NCBI GenBank assembly: GCA_020436125.1
Contig: JAGQYK010000004.1
Span: 91,815-130,292, forward strand
Direction: 5' to 3'
Source of the DNA: Cyclobacteriaceae bacterium
GTDB lineage: Bacteria > Bacteroidota > Bacteroidia > Cytophagales > Cyclobacteriaceae
Length of the DNA stretch: 38,478 nt
The notes under the pieces are model-generated. The model searched no databases, was not told where the DNA came from, and was given only the letters and a program-made list of their open reading frames with translations. Made by a program: the position numbers and the translations under genes. This document shows, piece after piece, positions 17,347-24,721 of the stretch. Numbering within the stretch: the first letter of the stretch is position 1; each line of letters begins with the position of its first letter.

Positions 17347-17868
17347 CTATTTCAAAAGGCGATTAACCTGTGGCAAATGGTGTGCAATATGCTCGCTTAG
17401 AAATTGTAAAGCTTGCTGAATGTTGAGTTTTCCTACAAGCACATGCTTAAAAATCTTACGCTTTACCTGATCATTCTTTACTTGTTCTAATAGTTTTTTG
17501 AGCTCTTCGCGCACATTATCCCAATCTGCAGTTAACGCCTCTAAACTTTCGTAACTCGCTGTAGAGGCCACTACAGGTTTGGGCGCAGTAAATTTAAGCG
17601 GTAAACGCTGTGAAGCTTTCAGCACTATCATCTTTAAACTTTCTACCCAACCTGAGTCTTCTGCTTCATCGATACCTTGAATCTTTTTTGTTAAATACTG
17701 AACGGACAATTTTTCTGCCCCTACAAGATGTGCCAGTATTTGATGGACAGACCATTTGTTGTTTCCGGGACTTCTATTAAAGCTGTCGGTAGTGTTTTTT
17801 ACACGATCCAACAATTGCTGGCGTTGTGCTTCAAGGGAATTAAATAATTGCTGGAGTTGTGTATTCAC
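17347..17868 (-). CDS. DinB-like (DUF1569/DinB_2) protein
   Basis: A helical protein of the DinB / YfiT four-helix bundle group. The first metal-site helix is HQILAHLVGAEKLSVQYL and the terminal one is LSEHIAHHLPQVNRL, which places histidines where the family binds a divalent metal. Members are thought to act in thiol- or metal-linked detoxification; no reaction is established for this one. No ATG precedes the conserved part in frame. I choose GTG at 17868 (VNTQLQQLF, 173 residues); a TTG at 17892 would add 8 residues. The small gap to the M14 gene allows cotranscription. Confidence 0.78.
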   Translation of the reverse strand: MNTQLQQLFNSLEAQRQQLLDRVKNTTDSFNRSPGNNKWSVHQILAHLVGAEKLSVQYLTKKIQGIDEAEDSGWVESLKMIVLKASQRLPLKFTAPKPVVASTASYESLEALTADWDNVREELKKLLEQVKNDQVKRKIFKHVLVGKLNIQQALQFLSEHIAHHLPQVNRLLK

Positions 17869-17975
17869 ATGACAAGATATTGAATTCGCCAATAAACAGC
17901 GAAAGGAATCAACTTGATAGGATGAAAAGCTTTACTTATCTTCAATCAACATAAACCAACCTAAACTTCAAATTC

Positions 17976-18359
17976 ATGGAAAATTATGATCCGTACAGTG
18001 GAGGTATAATGGCCGCAATGGGTGCATTTGCCTTCGTTTATTTTATCATTTTAGTTGTAGTAGTTGCTGGTCTGTGGAAGGTGTTTGAGAAAGCTGGGAA
18101 GCCAGGCTGGGCAGCTATCATCCCCATTTATAATATTATTATTTTGCTAGAGATTGTAGGTAAGCCTGCTTGGTGGATTATTCTAATGTTGATTCCATTT
18201 GTCAACTTGATTATAGCAGTCATCCTATATCATCAATTGTCTTTATCCTTTGGGCAAGGTGTAGGAATGACCATCATGTTGATTTTGCTGCCATTTGTAG
18301 CTTTGCCGATATTAGGCTTTGGAAGTGCCACCTATAGTGGACCTCCGGCTGCTGCTTAG
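17976..18359 (+). CDS. DUF5684-family small membrane protein
   Basis: A 127-residue integral membrane protein with three to four hydrophobic segments at about 13-37, 45-62, 67-85 and 97-113. The motif FEKAGKPGWAAIIPIYNIIILLEIVGKPAWWIIL is characteristic of DUF5684, which also occurs fused before signal peptidase I in Bacteroidota. No function is known. The ATG at 17976 gives MENYDPYSGG. It is divergent from the DinB-like gene and ends 20 bases before a hairpin shared with the convergent TPR gene. Confidence 0.85.
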   Translation: MENYDPYSGGIMAAMGAFAFVYFIILVVVVAGLWKVFEKAGKPGWAAIIPIYNIIILLEIVGKPAWWIILMLIPFVNLIIAVILYHQLSLSFGQGVGMTIMLILLPFVALPILGFGSATYSGPPAAA

Positions 18360-18379
18360 ATTAGAAAAAAATATTAATT

Positions 18380-18413
18380 AACTCGGCTTTTCTTTCGAAA
18401 GGCTGAGTTTTTT
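18380..18413. terminator. Terminator between DUF5684 and TPR genes
   Basis: AACTCGGCTTTT (18380-18391) and AAAGGCTGAGTT (18398-18409) pair over about 12 positions with G-U wobbles, followed on the plus strand by TTTTTT (18408-18413). The minus strand enters an A/T-rich stretch, so it may act both ways. Its 3' end touches the TPR stop codon at 18412-18414. Confidence 0.75.
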
Positions 18414-19524
18414 ATTTGCAGTTTTTTCTAATCGCACCTTTGGCATCGGGCGAGCCCAACTCCTCCGCTCGTTTTAAATCTAAACAACCATCGTAGTTGT
18501 TGTTCATTAAAAGCTTAATCATACCGCGCTGGTAATAGGTTTCTGGATCGCTGGGATACAACTCTATGGAAGCAGTGTAATCGTCCACAGCTCCGGCATA
18601 TTCCTCTTTTTCTGTTTTGCTAAGCGCACGATTGTCGTAGTAAGTTGGATTAGCAGGATCCAGTTCGATCGCACTGGTATAATCCACTATCGCACCATCG
18701 TAGTCTTCAGTGGCATACTTAAGCACACCTCTTAAATTATATGTTTCCGGATCCTCGTTATCCAATTCAATGGCTTTGTCGTAATCTTCTAAAGCACCTT
18801 TTACATCTTCAATCGCACTTTTGGCCAGGGCACGGTTTTCGTATTTAAGAGGATCGTTTGGATCTAATTTGATGGCCGCATCATAGTCCTTAATGGCTTT
18901 ATCAAACACATCGGTATTATAATAAGCGACTCCTCTATAGTTATAAAGAGAGGCATCCTCCTTATCCAATTCAATGGCTTTGGTATAATCGTCAATGGCA
19001 CTTACAAATTCACCCAACTCCGCTTTCACTACACCACGGTTAAAGTATTTGTCGGCATCCGCTGGGCCAAGTTCCAAAGCTTTTGAAAAATCAAAGTAAG
19101 CATCCTGCAGTTCATCAATATTATACCTGGCAAACCCTCTGTTGGTATAGGCATCTGCATACTGTGGATTGTAGGTAATGGCCTTATTAAGGTCTTCAAT
19201 AGCATCGTAATCGTCCCCTAAAGCAATTTTAGATTCACCTCTGAAGTTGAGAGCTTCTGCAAAAGTAGAGTCAATTTCCAGGGCAAAGGTGAAGTCACTG
19301 ATGGCTCCGTAAAAATCCTGAAGTCCCATTCGTGCCTGTCCTCGAAGCGACAAGGCAGTTTTGTTTTTAGTATTAGCATCTATTAGCTTAGAAAGTGCTG
19401 ATTTAGCACCATTGAAGTCTTTGGCTTCAAGCTTTTTTCTGGCACTTTCAAGTCCGGCATCATTCGACTGTGAAAAACTTACTAGTGAACCGAGACTAAT
19501 TAGAATAGTGGCTATTAATTTCAT
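18412..19524 (-). CDS. Secreted tetratricopeptide-repeat protein
   Basis: A 370-residue protein from the ATG at 19524; a TTG two codons upstream is less likely. A signal peptide (MKLIATILISLGSLVSFSQ) is followed by about nine tandem 34-residue TPR units from residue 20 to near 360. The consensus is visible in repeats such as 'YFNRGVVKAELGEFVSAIDDYTKAIELD'-like units, with W/Y, G, Y, A and P positions regularly spaced and strong Asp/Glu bias. TPR arrays make superhelical protein-binding surfaces. The partner is unknown and no enzymatic domain is present. The end has KNC before the stop. Codons of neighbouring units resemble each other but are not exact DNA repeats. Confidence 0.9.
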   Translation of the reverse strand: MKLIATILISLGSLVSFSQSNDAGLESARKKLEAKDFNGAKSALSKLIDANTKNKTALSLRGQARMGLQDFYGAISDFTFALEIDSTFAEALNFRGESKIALGDDYDAIEDLNKAITYNPQYADAYTNRGFARYNIDELQDAYFDFSKALELGPADADKYFNRGVVKAELGEFVSAIDDYTKAIELDKEDASLYNYRGVAYYNTDVFDKAIKDYDAAIKLDPNDPLKYENRALAKSAIEDVKGALEDYDKAIELDNEDPETYNLRGVLKYATEDYDGAIVDYTSAIELDPANPTYYDNRALSKTEKEEYAGAVDDYTASIELYPSDPETYYQRGMIKLLMNNNYDGCLDLKRAEELGSPDAKGAIRKNCK

Positions 19525-19898
19525 TGTCAAATCAAGATGAAGTGTTTGAGCAGCAAGTTAGAAAGAAATGTGCACTTGATGTATGTAACTTGCGTACCGA
19601 AGGGTCAATTCCTATGCCAATATCAGAAATTCCACAGGGACAAAATCACTAGAGTAAGGAAGAGTAGAAAAGATATCAGGCGTCTCATGGCTCTATTTTT
19701 CTATTAGACCCTGAATGGGGTAATTTGTTTAAATACAAAGCATTTAAACTTAATGTTTAAACATGTTTTTAGTTAGAAATAGTTAAAATTACTACCAAAA
19801 TTGGCCTTGTTGATTGAAGAGCTTCCAATACCATTTATCCTGTTTGACGAACCTACACACTTTCAACTCGTATATATTTGTTTCAAACCTCTAACTCA
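19525..19898. other. Intergenic region, TPR gene to amidohydrolase gene
   Basis: This 374-base gap lies between divergent genes and has no credible ORF. It holds an AT-rich cluster of TTTAAA motifs at about 19727-19764, including the perfect 12-base palindrome ATGTTTAAACAT (19753-19764). A TATATTTG box at 19873-19880 fits a promoter for the amidohydrolase gene. Nothing resembling a tRNA or known riboswitch was seen. Confidence 0.6.
19873..19880 (+). promoter_or_regulatory. -7 promoter box of the amidohydrolase gene (TATATTTG)
   Basis: Exact match to TAnnTTTG, 18 bases before the ATG at 19899. A TTTG lies further upstream at about 26 bases' spacing, longer than usual, so the -33 element is unsure. 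Confidence 0.5.
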
Positions 19899-21008
19899 AT
19901 GATGAAGAACTCTACTTTATTCTTCGTGGCAATGATCACCACGATTCCGGCTTGTGCACAAGAAAAGTCCCTTGACATGAAAATGGATTTTGAGGATTAT
20001 GATCCACCATCATCATTGGTAGTTCCTGAGCATCATATTACTAAGGCCAAGTTTCCTTTCGTAGATATTCACAATCACCAATTTGGAATGCCCACCATGG
20101 ATTTGGGGAATCTGATCACTGAAATGGATAAGATGAACATGGCCGTAATGACCAACTTGAGTGGCAGGGGACGCGGCAGCACGGAACATCTTGAAAATTC
20201 ATTGAAAAATGTAAAGGAGCATTATCCCAATAGGTTTTTAGTTTTTACCAATGTGGACTTCGATGGAATTGACGATGCAGACTGGACTAAGAGAACAGTG
20301 AAACAATTGGAAGAGGATGTGAAGAAAGGCGCCAAAGGCCTGAAAATTTATAAGTCTTTAGGTATGTTTAATAAAGACAGTAAGGGGAACAGGATTCATA
20401 TTGATGATCCAAGAATTGATCCGGTATGGGCGAAATGTGGCGAGCTTGGTATTCCGGTTTTAATTCACTCAGCAGATCCAAAACAATTTTGGCAACCCAT
20501 CGACAATCAAAATGAAAGATGGTTGGAATTAAAAACACATCCGGGTAGAAGGCATGATAACGATCCTGTTTCATGGGAAACCATCATAAGCGAACAACAC
20601 AATATTTTTAAGAAGCATCCTAAAACCAATTTTATAAATGCTCACATGGGCTGGTATGCCAGTGACTTAAAAAAATTAGGAGAGTTGATGGATATGTATC
20701 CAAACATGTATGCAGGGATTGGTGCTATCATCGCTGAGCTGGGTAGACAACCACGCGCAGCGTATGCATTTATTGAAAAATATCAGGATCGTGTTCTTTT
20801 TGGTAAAGACAGCTGGGTACCTGATGAATATGAAACTTACTTTAGGGTGCTGGAGTCCAAGGATGAATATTTCCCATATCACAAACGCTATCATGCATTT
20901 TGGAGAATGTATGGTATTGGACTATCTGACGACCTCCTCAAAAAAGTCTACTACAAAAATGCTATTAAGCTAATACCTAGCATCGACAAAACGTTGTTCC
21001 CTAATTAA
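19899..21008 (+). CDS. Secreted amidohydrolase-2 family metal-dependent hydrolase
   Basis: A protein of 369 residues from the first of two adjacent ATGs at 19899 and 19902. A signal peptide (MMKNSTLFFVAMITTIPACAQ) is followed by a TIM-barrel hydrolase of PF04909. Metal-site pieces are all present in order: FVDIHNHQF (HxH), KGLKIYKSLG, PVLIHSADP, INAHMGW and LFGKDSW with the final Asp. Family members hydrolyse or decarboxylate ring or amide substrates. The substrate here is not evident, and an exported location is inferred from the signal peptide; a cysteine near its end (PAC/AQ) could alternatively be a weak lipobox. The next gene starts 27 bases downstream, so the two may be cotranscribed. 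Confidence 0.87.
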   Translation: MMKNSTLFFVAMITTIPACAQEKSLDMKMDFEDYDPPSSLVVPEHHITKAKFPFVDIHNHQFGMPTMDLGNLITEMDKMNMAVMTNLSGRGRGSTEHLENSLKNVKEHYPNRFLVFTNVDFDGIDDADWTKRTVKQLEEDVKKGAKGLKIYKSLGMFNKDSKGNRIHIDDPRIDPVWAKCGELGIPVLIHSADPKQFWQPIDNQNERWLELKTHPGRRHDNDPVSWETIISEQHNIFKKHPKTNFINAHMGWYASDLKKLGELMDMYPNMYAGIGAIIAELGRQPRAAYAFIEKYQDRVLFGKDSWVPDEYETYFRVLESKDEYFPYHKRYHAFWRMYGIGLSDDLLKKVYYKNAIKLIPSIDKTLFPN

Positions 21009-21034
21009 GGGAATCCATTTAAAGTTTTCTTCTC

Positions 21035-21484
21035 ATGTGGCACAAATTGTGTTGGCTTGTGGTATTGGTTTTACTAATAGGTTGTGTGCCCAAAGAGCAG
21101 GTTGTATTGCGTGCTATTGAAAACGTTGAGTTAGCTCCTGGTGAAGGAGTTGATCCAATTTTAAAAGCAGATGCCCGTTTTTATAATCCGAATAAAATAC
21201 GGATGAAAATAAAGGCCATCGAACTCGATGTTTTTATTGATGGGAAAAAAACTGCTCGGGTGGATCAAAAACTTAAATCTGTCATAAAGTCTCAATCAGA
21301 ATTTACTCTTCCGCTAGAGGTGCAACTATCCATGAAAGAAATCGGGTTAGTGGATGCATTGCTTGGATTGTTTGGCGGGAAAAAGTACTTACTAAATTAC
21401 AAGGGACATATCAAGGTGACGATAAAGGGCTTCCCATTAAGAATTCCTGTTGATTATACCAAAGAGGTGAAACTAAGGATATAG
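21035..21484 (+). CDS. LEA14-like lipoprotein
   Basis: A 149-residue lipoprotein: a short signal ends in LLIGC with the lipid cysteine at residue 17. The remainder has the late-embryogenesis-abundant type 2 (LEA14 / WHy) pattern: VELAPGEGVDPILKADARFYNPNKIRMKIKAIELDVFIDGKKTARVDQ, then SEFTLPLEVQLS and a final run of alternating hydrophobic strands. The fold is a small fibronectin-like beta sandwich. In bacteria it is often anchored in the envelope and its role is unknown, possibly protective. It lies 27 bases after the amidohydrolase gene. Confidence 0.8.
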   Translation: MWHKLCWLVVLVLLIGCVPKEQVVLRAIENVELAPGEGVDPILKADARFYNPNKIRMKIKAIELDVFIDGKKTARVDQKLKSVIKSQSEFTLPLEVQLSMKEIGLVDALLGLFGGKKYLLNYKGHIKVTIKGFPLRIPVDYTKEVKLRI

Positions 21485-21537
21485 ATATCATTTTTTTTAC
21501 CACGCAATCATTATTAAATTAATGGCAATTATTCTTA

Positions 21538-22392
21538 ATGATCTCTATTGGAGCTTTTTTCTTAGCATCTCTTTTACTACTTGTCATTATCTTACAAGTA
21601 CGTGCCTACTATATTCTTAAAAGACAGAATAGTATTATCACACAACAGAGCATCGAGATTCAGAAGCAAAACGAAGTTTTGGCGAGACAGAATCAGCAGC
21701 TGAATGATTTAAATGTAGAGAAGCAACAGATAATAGGTGTTGTTTCACACGATTTGAAAGGTCCATTCAATCGTATTTTCGCACTAATGCAGCTGATGAG
21801 TATGTCTGGAGATAATCTGACGGACGATCAGAAAGAATACATTGGTAAAATTCATCAGATTGCTGTTGATGGTTTAAACATGGTGCGCAACCTGCTGGAC
21901 AGCAGAAAGATTGAAGAAAAAGTGCTTGACCTAACAATGGAATCCATTGAGCTTGAGCCTTTCGTTTCTTCCTTTGTAAAAAATTACAAGAATGTAGCAG
22001 ACAGAAAAAAGATCGAACTTCACTTTAAAAGTCCGGATGGAGTGATGGTTGTAGCAGATCGTTTATATCTCAATCGCATTCTTGATAACTTACTTTCCAA
22101 TGCAATTAAATTTTCTGAGCAAGAAAAGAAAGTGACCGTATCTATAAATGATAACAAAGATAACGTTTTGTTAACAGTAGCGGATGAGGGCCCTGGAATT
22201 AGCGAAGAGGATCAGAAAAAGCTTTATTTAAAATTTCAAAAACTAACAGCACGGCCTACCGGAGGCGAAAGTTCTACCGGGCTGGGTTTGTCAATTGTAA
22301 AAACACTCATTGAAAAAATGGGTGGAGGGATTAGCTGTAAGAGTCAGTTGGGAAAAGGAGCAACGTTTACTATTACTTTGAAGAAAGGATGA
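21538..22392 (+). CDS. Sensor histidine kinase
   Basis: A 284-residue kinase with one N-terminal membrane segment (about 4-24), then a Gln/Asn-rich coiled coil (28-66). A HisKA domain follows with the phospho-accepting H71 in VVSHDLKGPFNRI. The HATPase domain has the N box (N188 in LLSNAIKF), G1 DEGPG (216-220) and G2 STGLGLSIV (246-253). There is no periplasmic sensor loop or recognisable input domain, so it probably reads membrane state or a partner protein. A single-domain response regulator gene abuts it tail to tail on the other strand. Pairing is inferred, since kinase and regulator normally share an operon. No RBS is visible and the start ATG at 21538 follows a TTAATG stretch. Confidence 0.92.
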   Translation: MISIGAFFLASLLLLVIILQVRAYYILKRQNSIITQQSIEIQKQNEVLARQNQQLNDLNVEKQQIIGVVSHDLKGPFNRIFALMQLMSMSGDNLTDDQKEYIGKIHQIAVDGLNMVRNLLDSRKIEEKVLDLTMESIELEPFVSSFVKNYKNVADRKKIELHFKSPDGVMVVADRLYLNRILDNLLSNAIKFSEQEKKVTVSINDNKDNVLLTVADEGPGISEEDQKKLYLKFQKLTARPTGGESSTGLGLSIVKTLIEKMGGGISCKSQLGKGATFTITLKKG

Positions 22393-22773
22393 TTAATCGA
22401 ACAAATAGTAGTCGTCTTCTTTTCCACCAAGGATGGCTTCTAAAGACTCAATTACGTTTTCATCTTTGATTACATAATCTCTTACCCCTTTTTGAATAAA
22501 ACTTAAAACCATGTTGCCATCATCCAAAGCGCTTAGCATGATTACTTTATTATTTTCTCCGACCTGATCCTTTATTTTTTCATACAAATCAATGCCACTC
22601 ATTCCGGGTAACTTGTAATCAATGATGAGTACATCGGGCAAAGAACCATTGACTGCCTTGAGGGCATCTTCAGCAGTAGTAAAGGTGTTAATCTGATATT
22701 CGGAATTTTGACCCAAAGCCTTTTTTACAAACTCAGCGTAGATCTCATCGTCCTCGATCAAAAAAATTCTCAT
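22393..22773 (-). CDS. Single-domain response regulator (CheY-like)
   Basis: A 126-residue receiver with no output domain. The acidic triad is E7-D8-D9 with the phosphorylated D52 in LIIDYKLPGMSG; the switch residue is S81 and the lysine K103 in DYVIKDENV. Everything needed for phosphorylation is present. It probably acts by protein contact or within a phosphorelay. Its stop at 22393 directly abuts the kinase stop at 22392 with no spacer, in convergent orientation, so the two transcripts must overlap or terminate inside coding DNA. Confidence 0.93.
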   Translation of the reverse strand: MRIFLIEDDEIYAEFVKKALGQNSEYQINTFTTAEDALKAVNGSLPDVLIIDYKLPGMSGIDLYEKIKDQVGENNKVIMLSALDDGNMVLSFIQKGVRDYVIKDENVIESLEAILGGKEDDYYLFD

Positions 22774-22961
22774 GCGCCTTATCTATTTTTGGGATGTGCA
22801 ATATAATATGTTTATGCTATTCCCTGTGCCTAAAATTAGTCATAAAAGATGATTATAGGCAACTTCAGCTACTTCTACCCCTTTAGATGCCATTTAAAGG
22901 ATTACACCTTGGAATAAATGGGGTTTCCCTCTATATTCCTGAACCTAACCTAATTTAATCT

Positions 22962-24695
22962 ATGAAAATTCAGAATCTGTTATTTGTTTTATTGGCATTA
23001 GCTTTAATGCGCTGCACACCTGGTGGTCAGAAGTCCAAACTTAAGTTTGCCATCTCTTTTACCAAAGAAATGTCAGATCAGGCGCAAGACGGACGTCTGT
23101 TAATAATGTTGGCCAATAATGATTCCAGAGAGCCACGTTTTCAAATTAACGAAGGGGTAAAAGCACAACTCGTATTCGGAGTAGATGTGGAAGGCATGCA
23201 GCCAGGAGATGAGATAATTATTGATGAAACTGCATTTGGCTTTCCTATCAAAAGCATGGCCGAAATACCTGCTGGAACCTATTACGCTCAAGCGTTAATT
23301 AATCGTTATGAGACGTTTAATTTAAAAACAGGTCACACCGTAAAACTTCCACCAGACCGTGGCGAAGGGCAGCAATGGAACCGAAAGCCTGGTAATTTTT
23401 ATAGTACTCCTATGAAGGTGGAAATTGATCCAGCAAATGGGAAAACGGTCAGCATCAAGATGGATCAAGAGATACCTCCCTTGGAGGAACCAGAAGACAC
23501 GAAGTACATCAAGCATATAAAAATGCAAAGTGATTTATTGACTGAGTTTTGGGGTAAGCCAATGACCTTAGGAGCACATGTACTTTTGCCTGAAGGATTT
23601 GATGAGCACCCCAATGCGAAGTACCCATTGATGATTTATCATGGACACTTTCCAAGTGATTTTGGTGGATTTAGAACTGACCCTCCAGATCCTAATATCG
23701 ATACAACGGACTACAGCGCGAGGTTTGGTATTTATGGATACAAAAAAATTGAGCAGCAGGAAGCCTATAATTTTTATCAGCAATGGATTAGTAAAAACTT
23801 TCCACGATTCATTGTAATTGAGATACAACATCCAACACCTTACTATGATGATTCATACGCAGTAAACTCTGCAAGTATGGGACCTTATGGAGATGCCATT
23901 ATGAAAGAACTGGTTCCAGAAATTGAAAGAAAGTTCAGAGGCATCGGAGAAGGCTGGGCAAGATTTACCTATGGTGGTTCCACCGGAGGTTGGGAAGCGT
24001 TAGCCGTTCAGATGTTTTATCCTGATGATTTCAACGGATGCTTTGCTGCCTGCCCCGACCCTATTGATTTCAGGTCGTTTTCTCTTGTAGATATTTATAA
24101 AGATAAAAATGCATTTTACTACGATAGTGATTTTAAAAAACTCCCTCGTCCAGCCCACCGCGATTACCTGGGGCAGATTCAGAATACTATGGAGGAGTCA
24201 AATCACTACGAATTGGCATTGGGTACTAAGACCAGATCAGGACAGCAATGGGATATCTGGGAAGCGGTTTACTCACCACAAGGAGAAGATGGATACCCTA
24301 AAAGAATTTTTGATAAGATGACTGGCGAAATTGATCCTGAGGTAGCAGCTTACTGGAAAGAGAACTATGACTTGCGCCACATTTTGGAGAGAGACTGGGC
24401 AACATTGGGACCAAAATTGGAAGGTAAGATCCACATTTATTGTGGAGATATGGATAACTACTACCTGAATAACGCAGTGTATCAGATGGAAGAGTTTCTG
24501 AAGAAAACGCAGACCCCATTTTACAAAGGTGAAGTAGATTATGGGGATAGGGCCGAGCATTGCTGGAACGGTGATCATGAAAATCCTAATTATATTTCAA
24601 GACTTCGCTACAATACCATGTACTTACCAAAAATTCTAAAACGAATTTCTGAAAGTGCACCAGCCGGAGCAGATTTAAAAAGTTGGAGATATTAG
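22962..24695 (+). CDS. Lipoprotein alpha/beta-hydrolase (putative esterase), copy 1
   Basis: A 577-residue lipoprotein; the signal sequence ends at LMRC, cysteine 18. Residues 22-180 form a beta-rich domain (DGRLLIMLANND, FGVDVEGM, GTYYAQALINRYETF). From about 185 an esterase-type alpha/beta hydrolase follows, with nucleophile elbow GGSTGG at S340. The likely catalytic Asp is in GDMDNYYLNN and the His near the end in AEHCWNGDH. A gap-free comparison by eye with the next gene gives about 468 of 577 identical residues. The substrate is unknown; the family resembles the esterase-D / feruloyl-esterase-like group. A hairpin-forming inverted repeat (22890-22921) lies in the upstream gap. Gene 2 starts 26 bases downstream. 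Confidence 0.85.
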   Translation: MKIQNLLFVLLALALMRCTPGGQKSKLKFAISFTKEMSDQAQDGRLLIMLANNDSREPRFQINEGVKAQLVFGVDVEGMQPGDEIIIDETAFGFPIKSMAEIPAGTYYAQALINRYETFNLKTGHTVKLPPDRGEGQQWNRKPGNFYSTPMKVEIDPANGKTVSIKMDQEIPPLEEPEDTKYIKHIKMQSDLLTEFWGKPMTLGAHVLLPEGFDEHPNAKYPLMIYHGHFPSDFGGFRTDPPDPNIDTTDYSARFGIYGYKKIEQQEAYNFYQQWISKNFPRFIVIEIQHPTPYYDDSYAVNSASMGPYGDAIMKELVPEIERKFRGIGEGWARFTYGGSTGGWEALAVQMFYPDDFNGCFAACPDPIDFRSFSLVDIYKDKNAFYYDSDFKKLPRPAHRDYLGQIQNTMEESNHYELALGTKTRSGQQWDIWEAVYSPQGEDGYPKRIFDKMTGEIDPEVAAYWKENYDLRHILERDWATLGPKLEGKIHIYCGDMDNYYLNNAVYQMEEFLKKTQTPFYKGEVDYGDRAEHCWNGDHENPNYISRLRYNTMYLPKILKRISESAPAGADLKSWRY

Positions 24696-24721
24696 CATCA
24701 ATTTACTCTAACCCAATAAAA

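Noticed and set aside
17868-17892. TTG start giving an 8-residue longer DinB-like protein
   Set aside because: The extra residues match nothing in the family; GTG at 17868 gives the more typical start, although neither is certain.
18500-19460. Possible direct DNA repeats or CRISPR-like periodicity of about 102 bases
   Set aside because: The period equals 34 codons; it is the TPR coding sequence, with no exact repeats or unique spacers.
14685-19655. The 11-base string GGGACAAAATC near 14685 and near 19636
   Set aside because: Only two copies, in unrelated intergenic contexts; short and likely chance.
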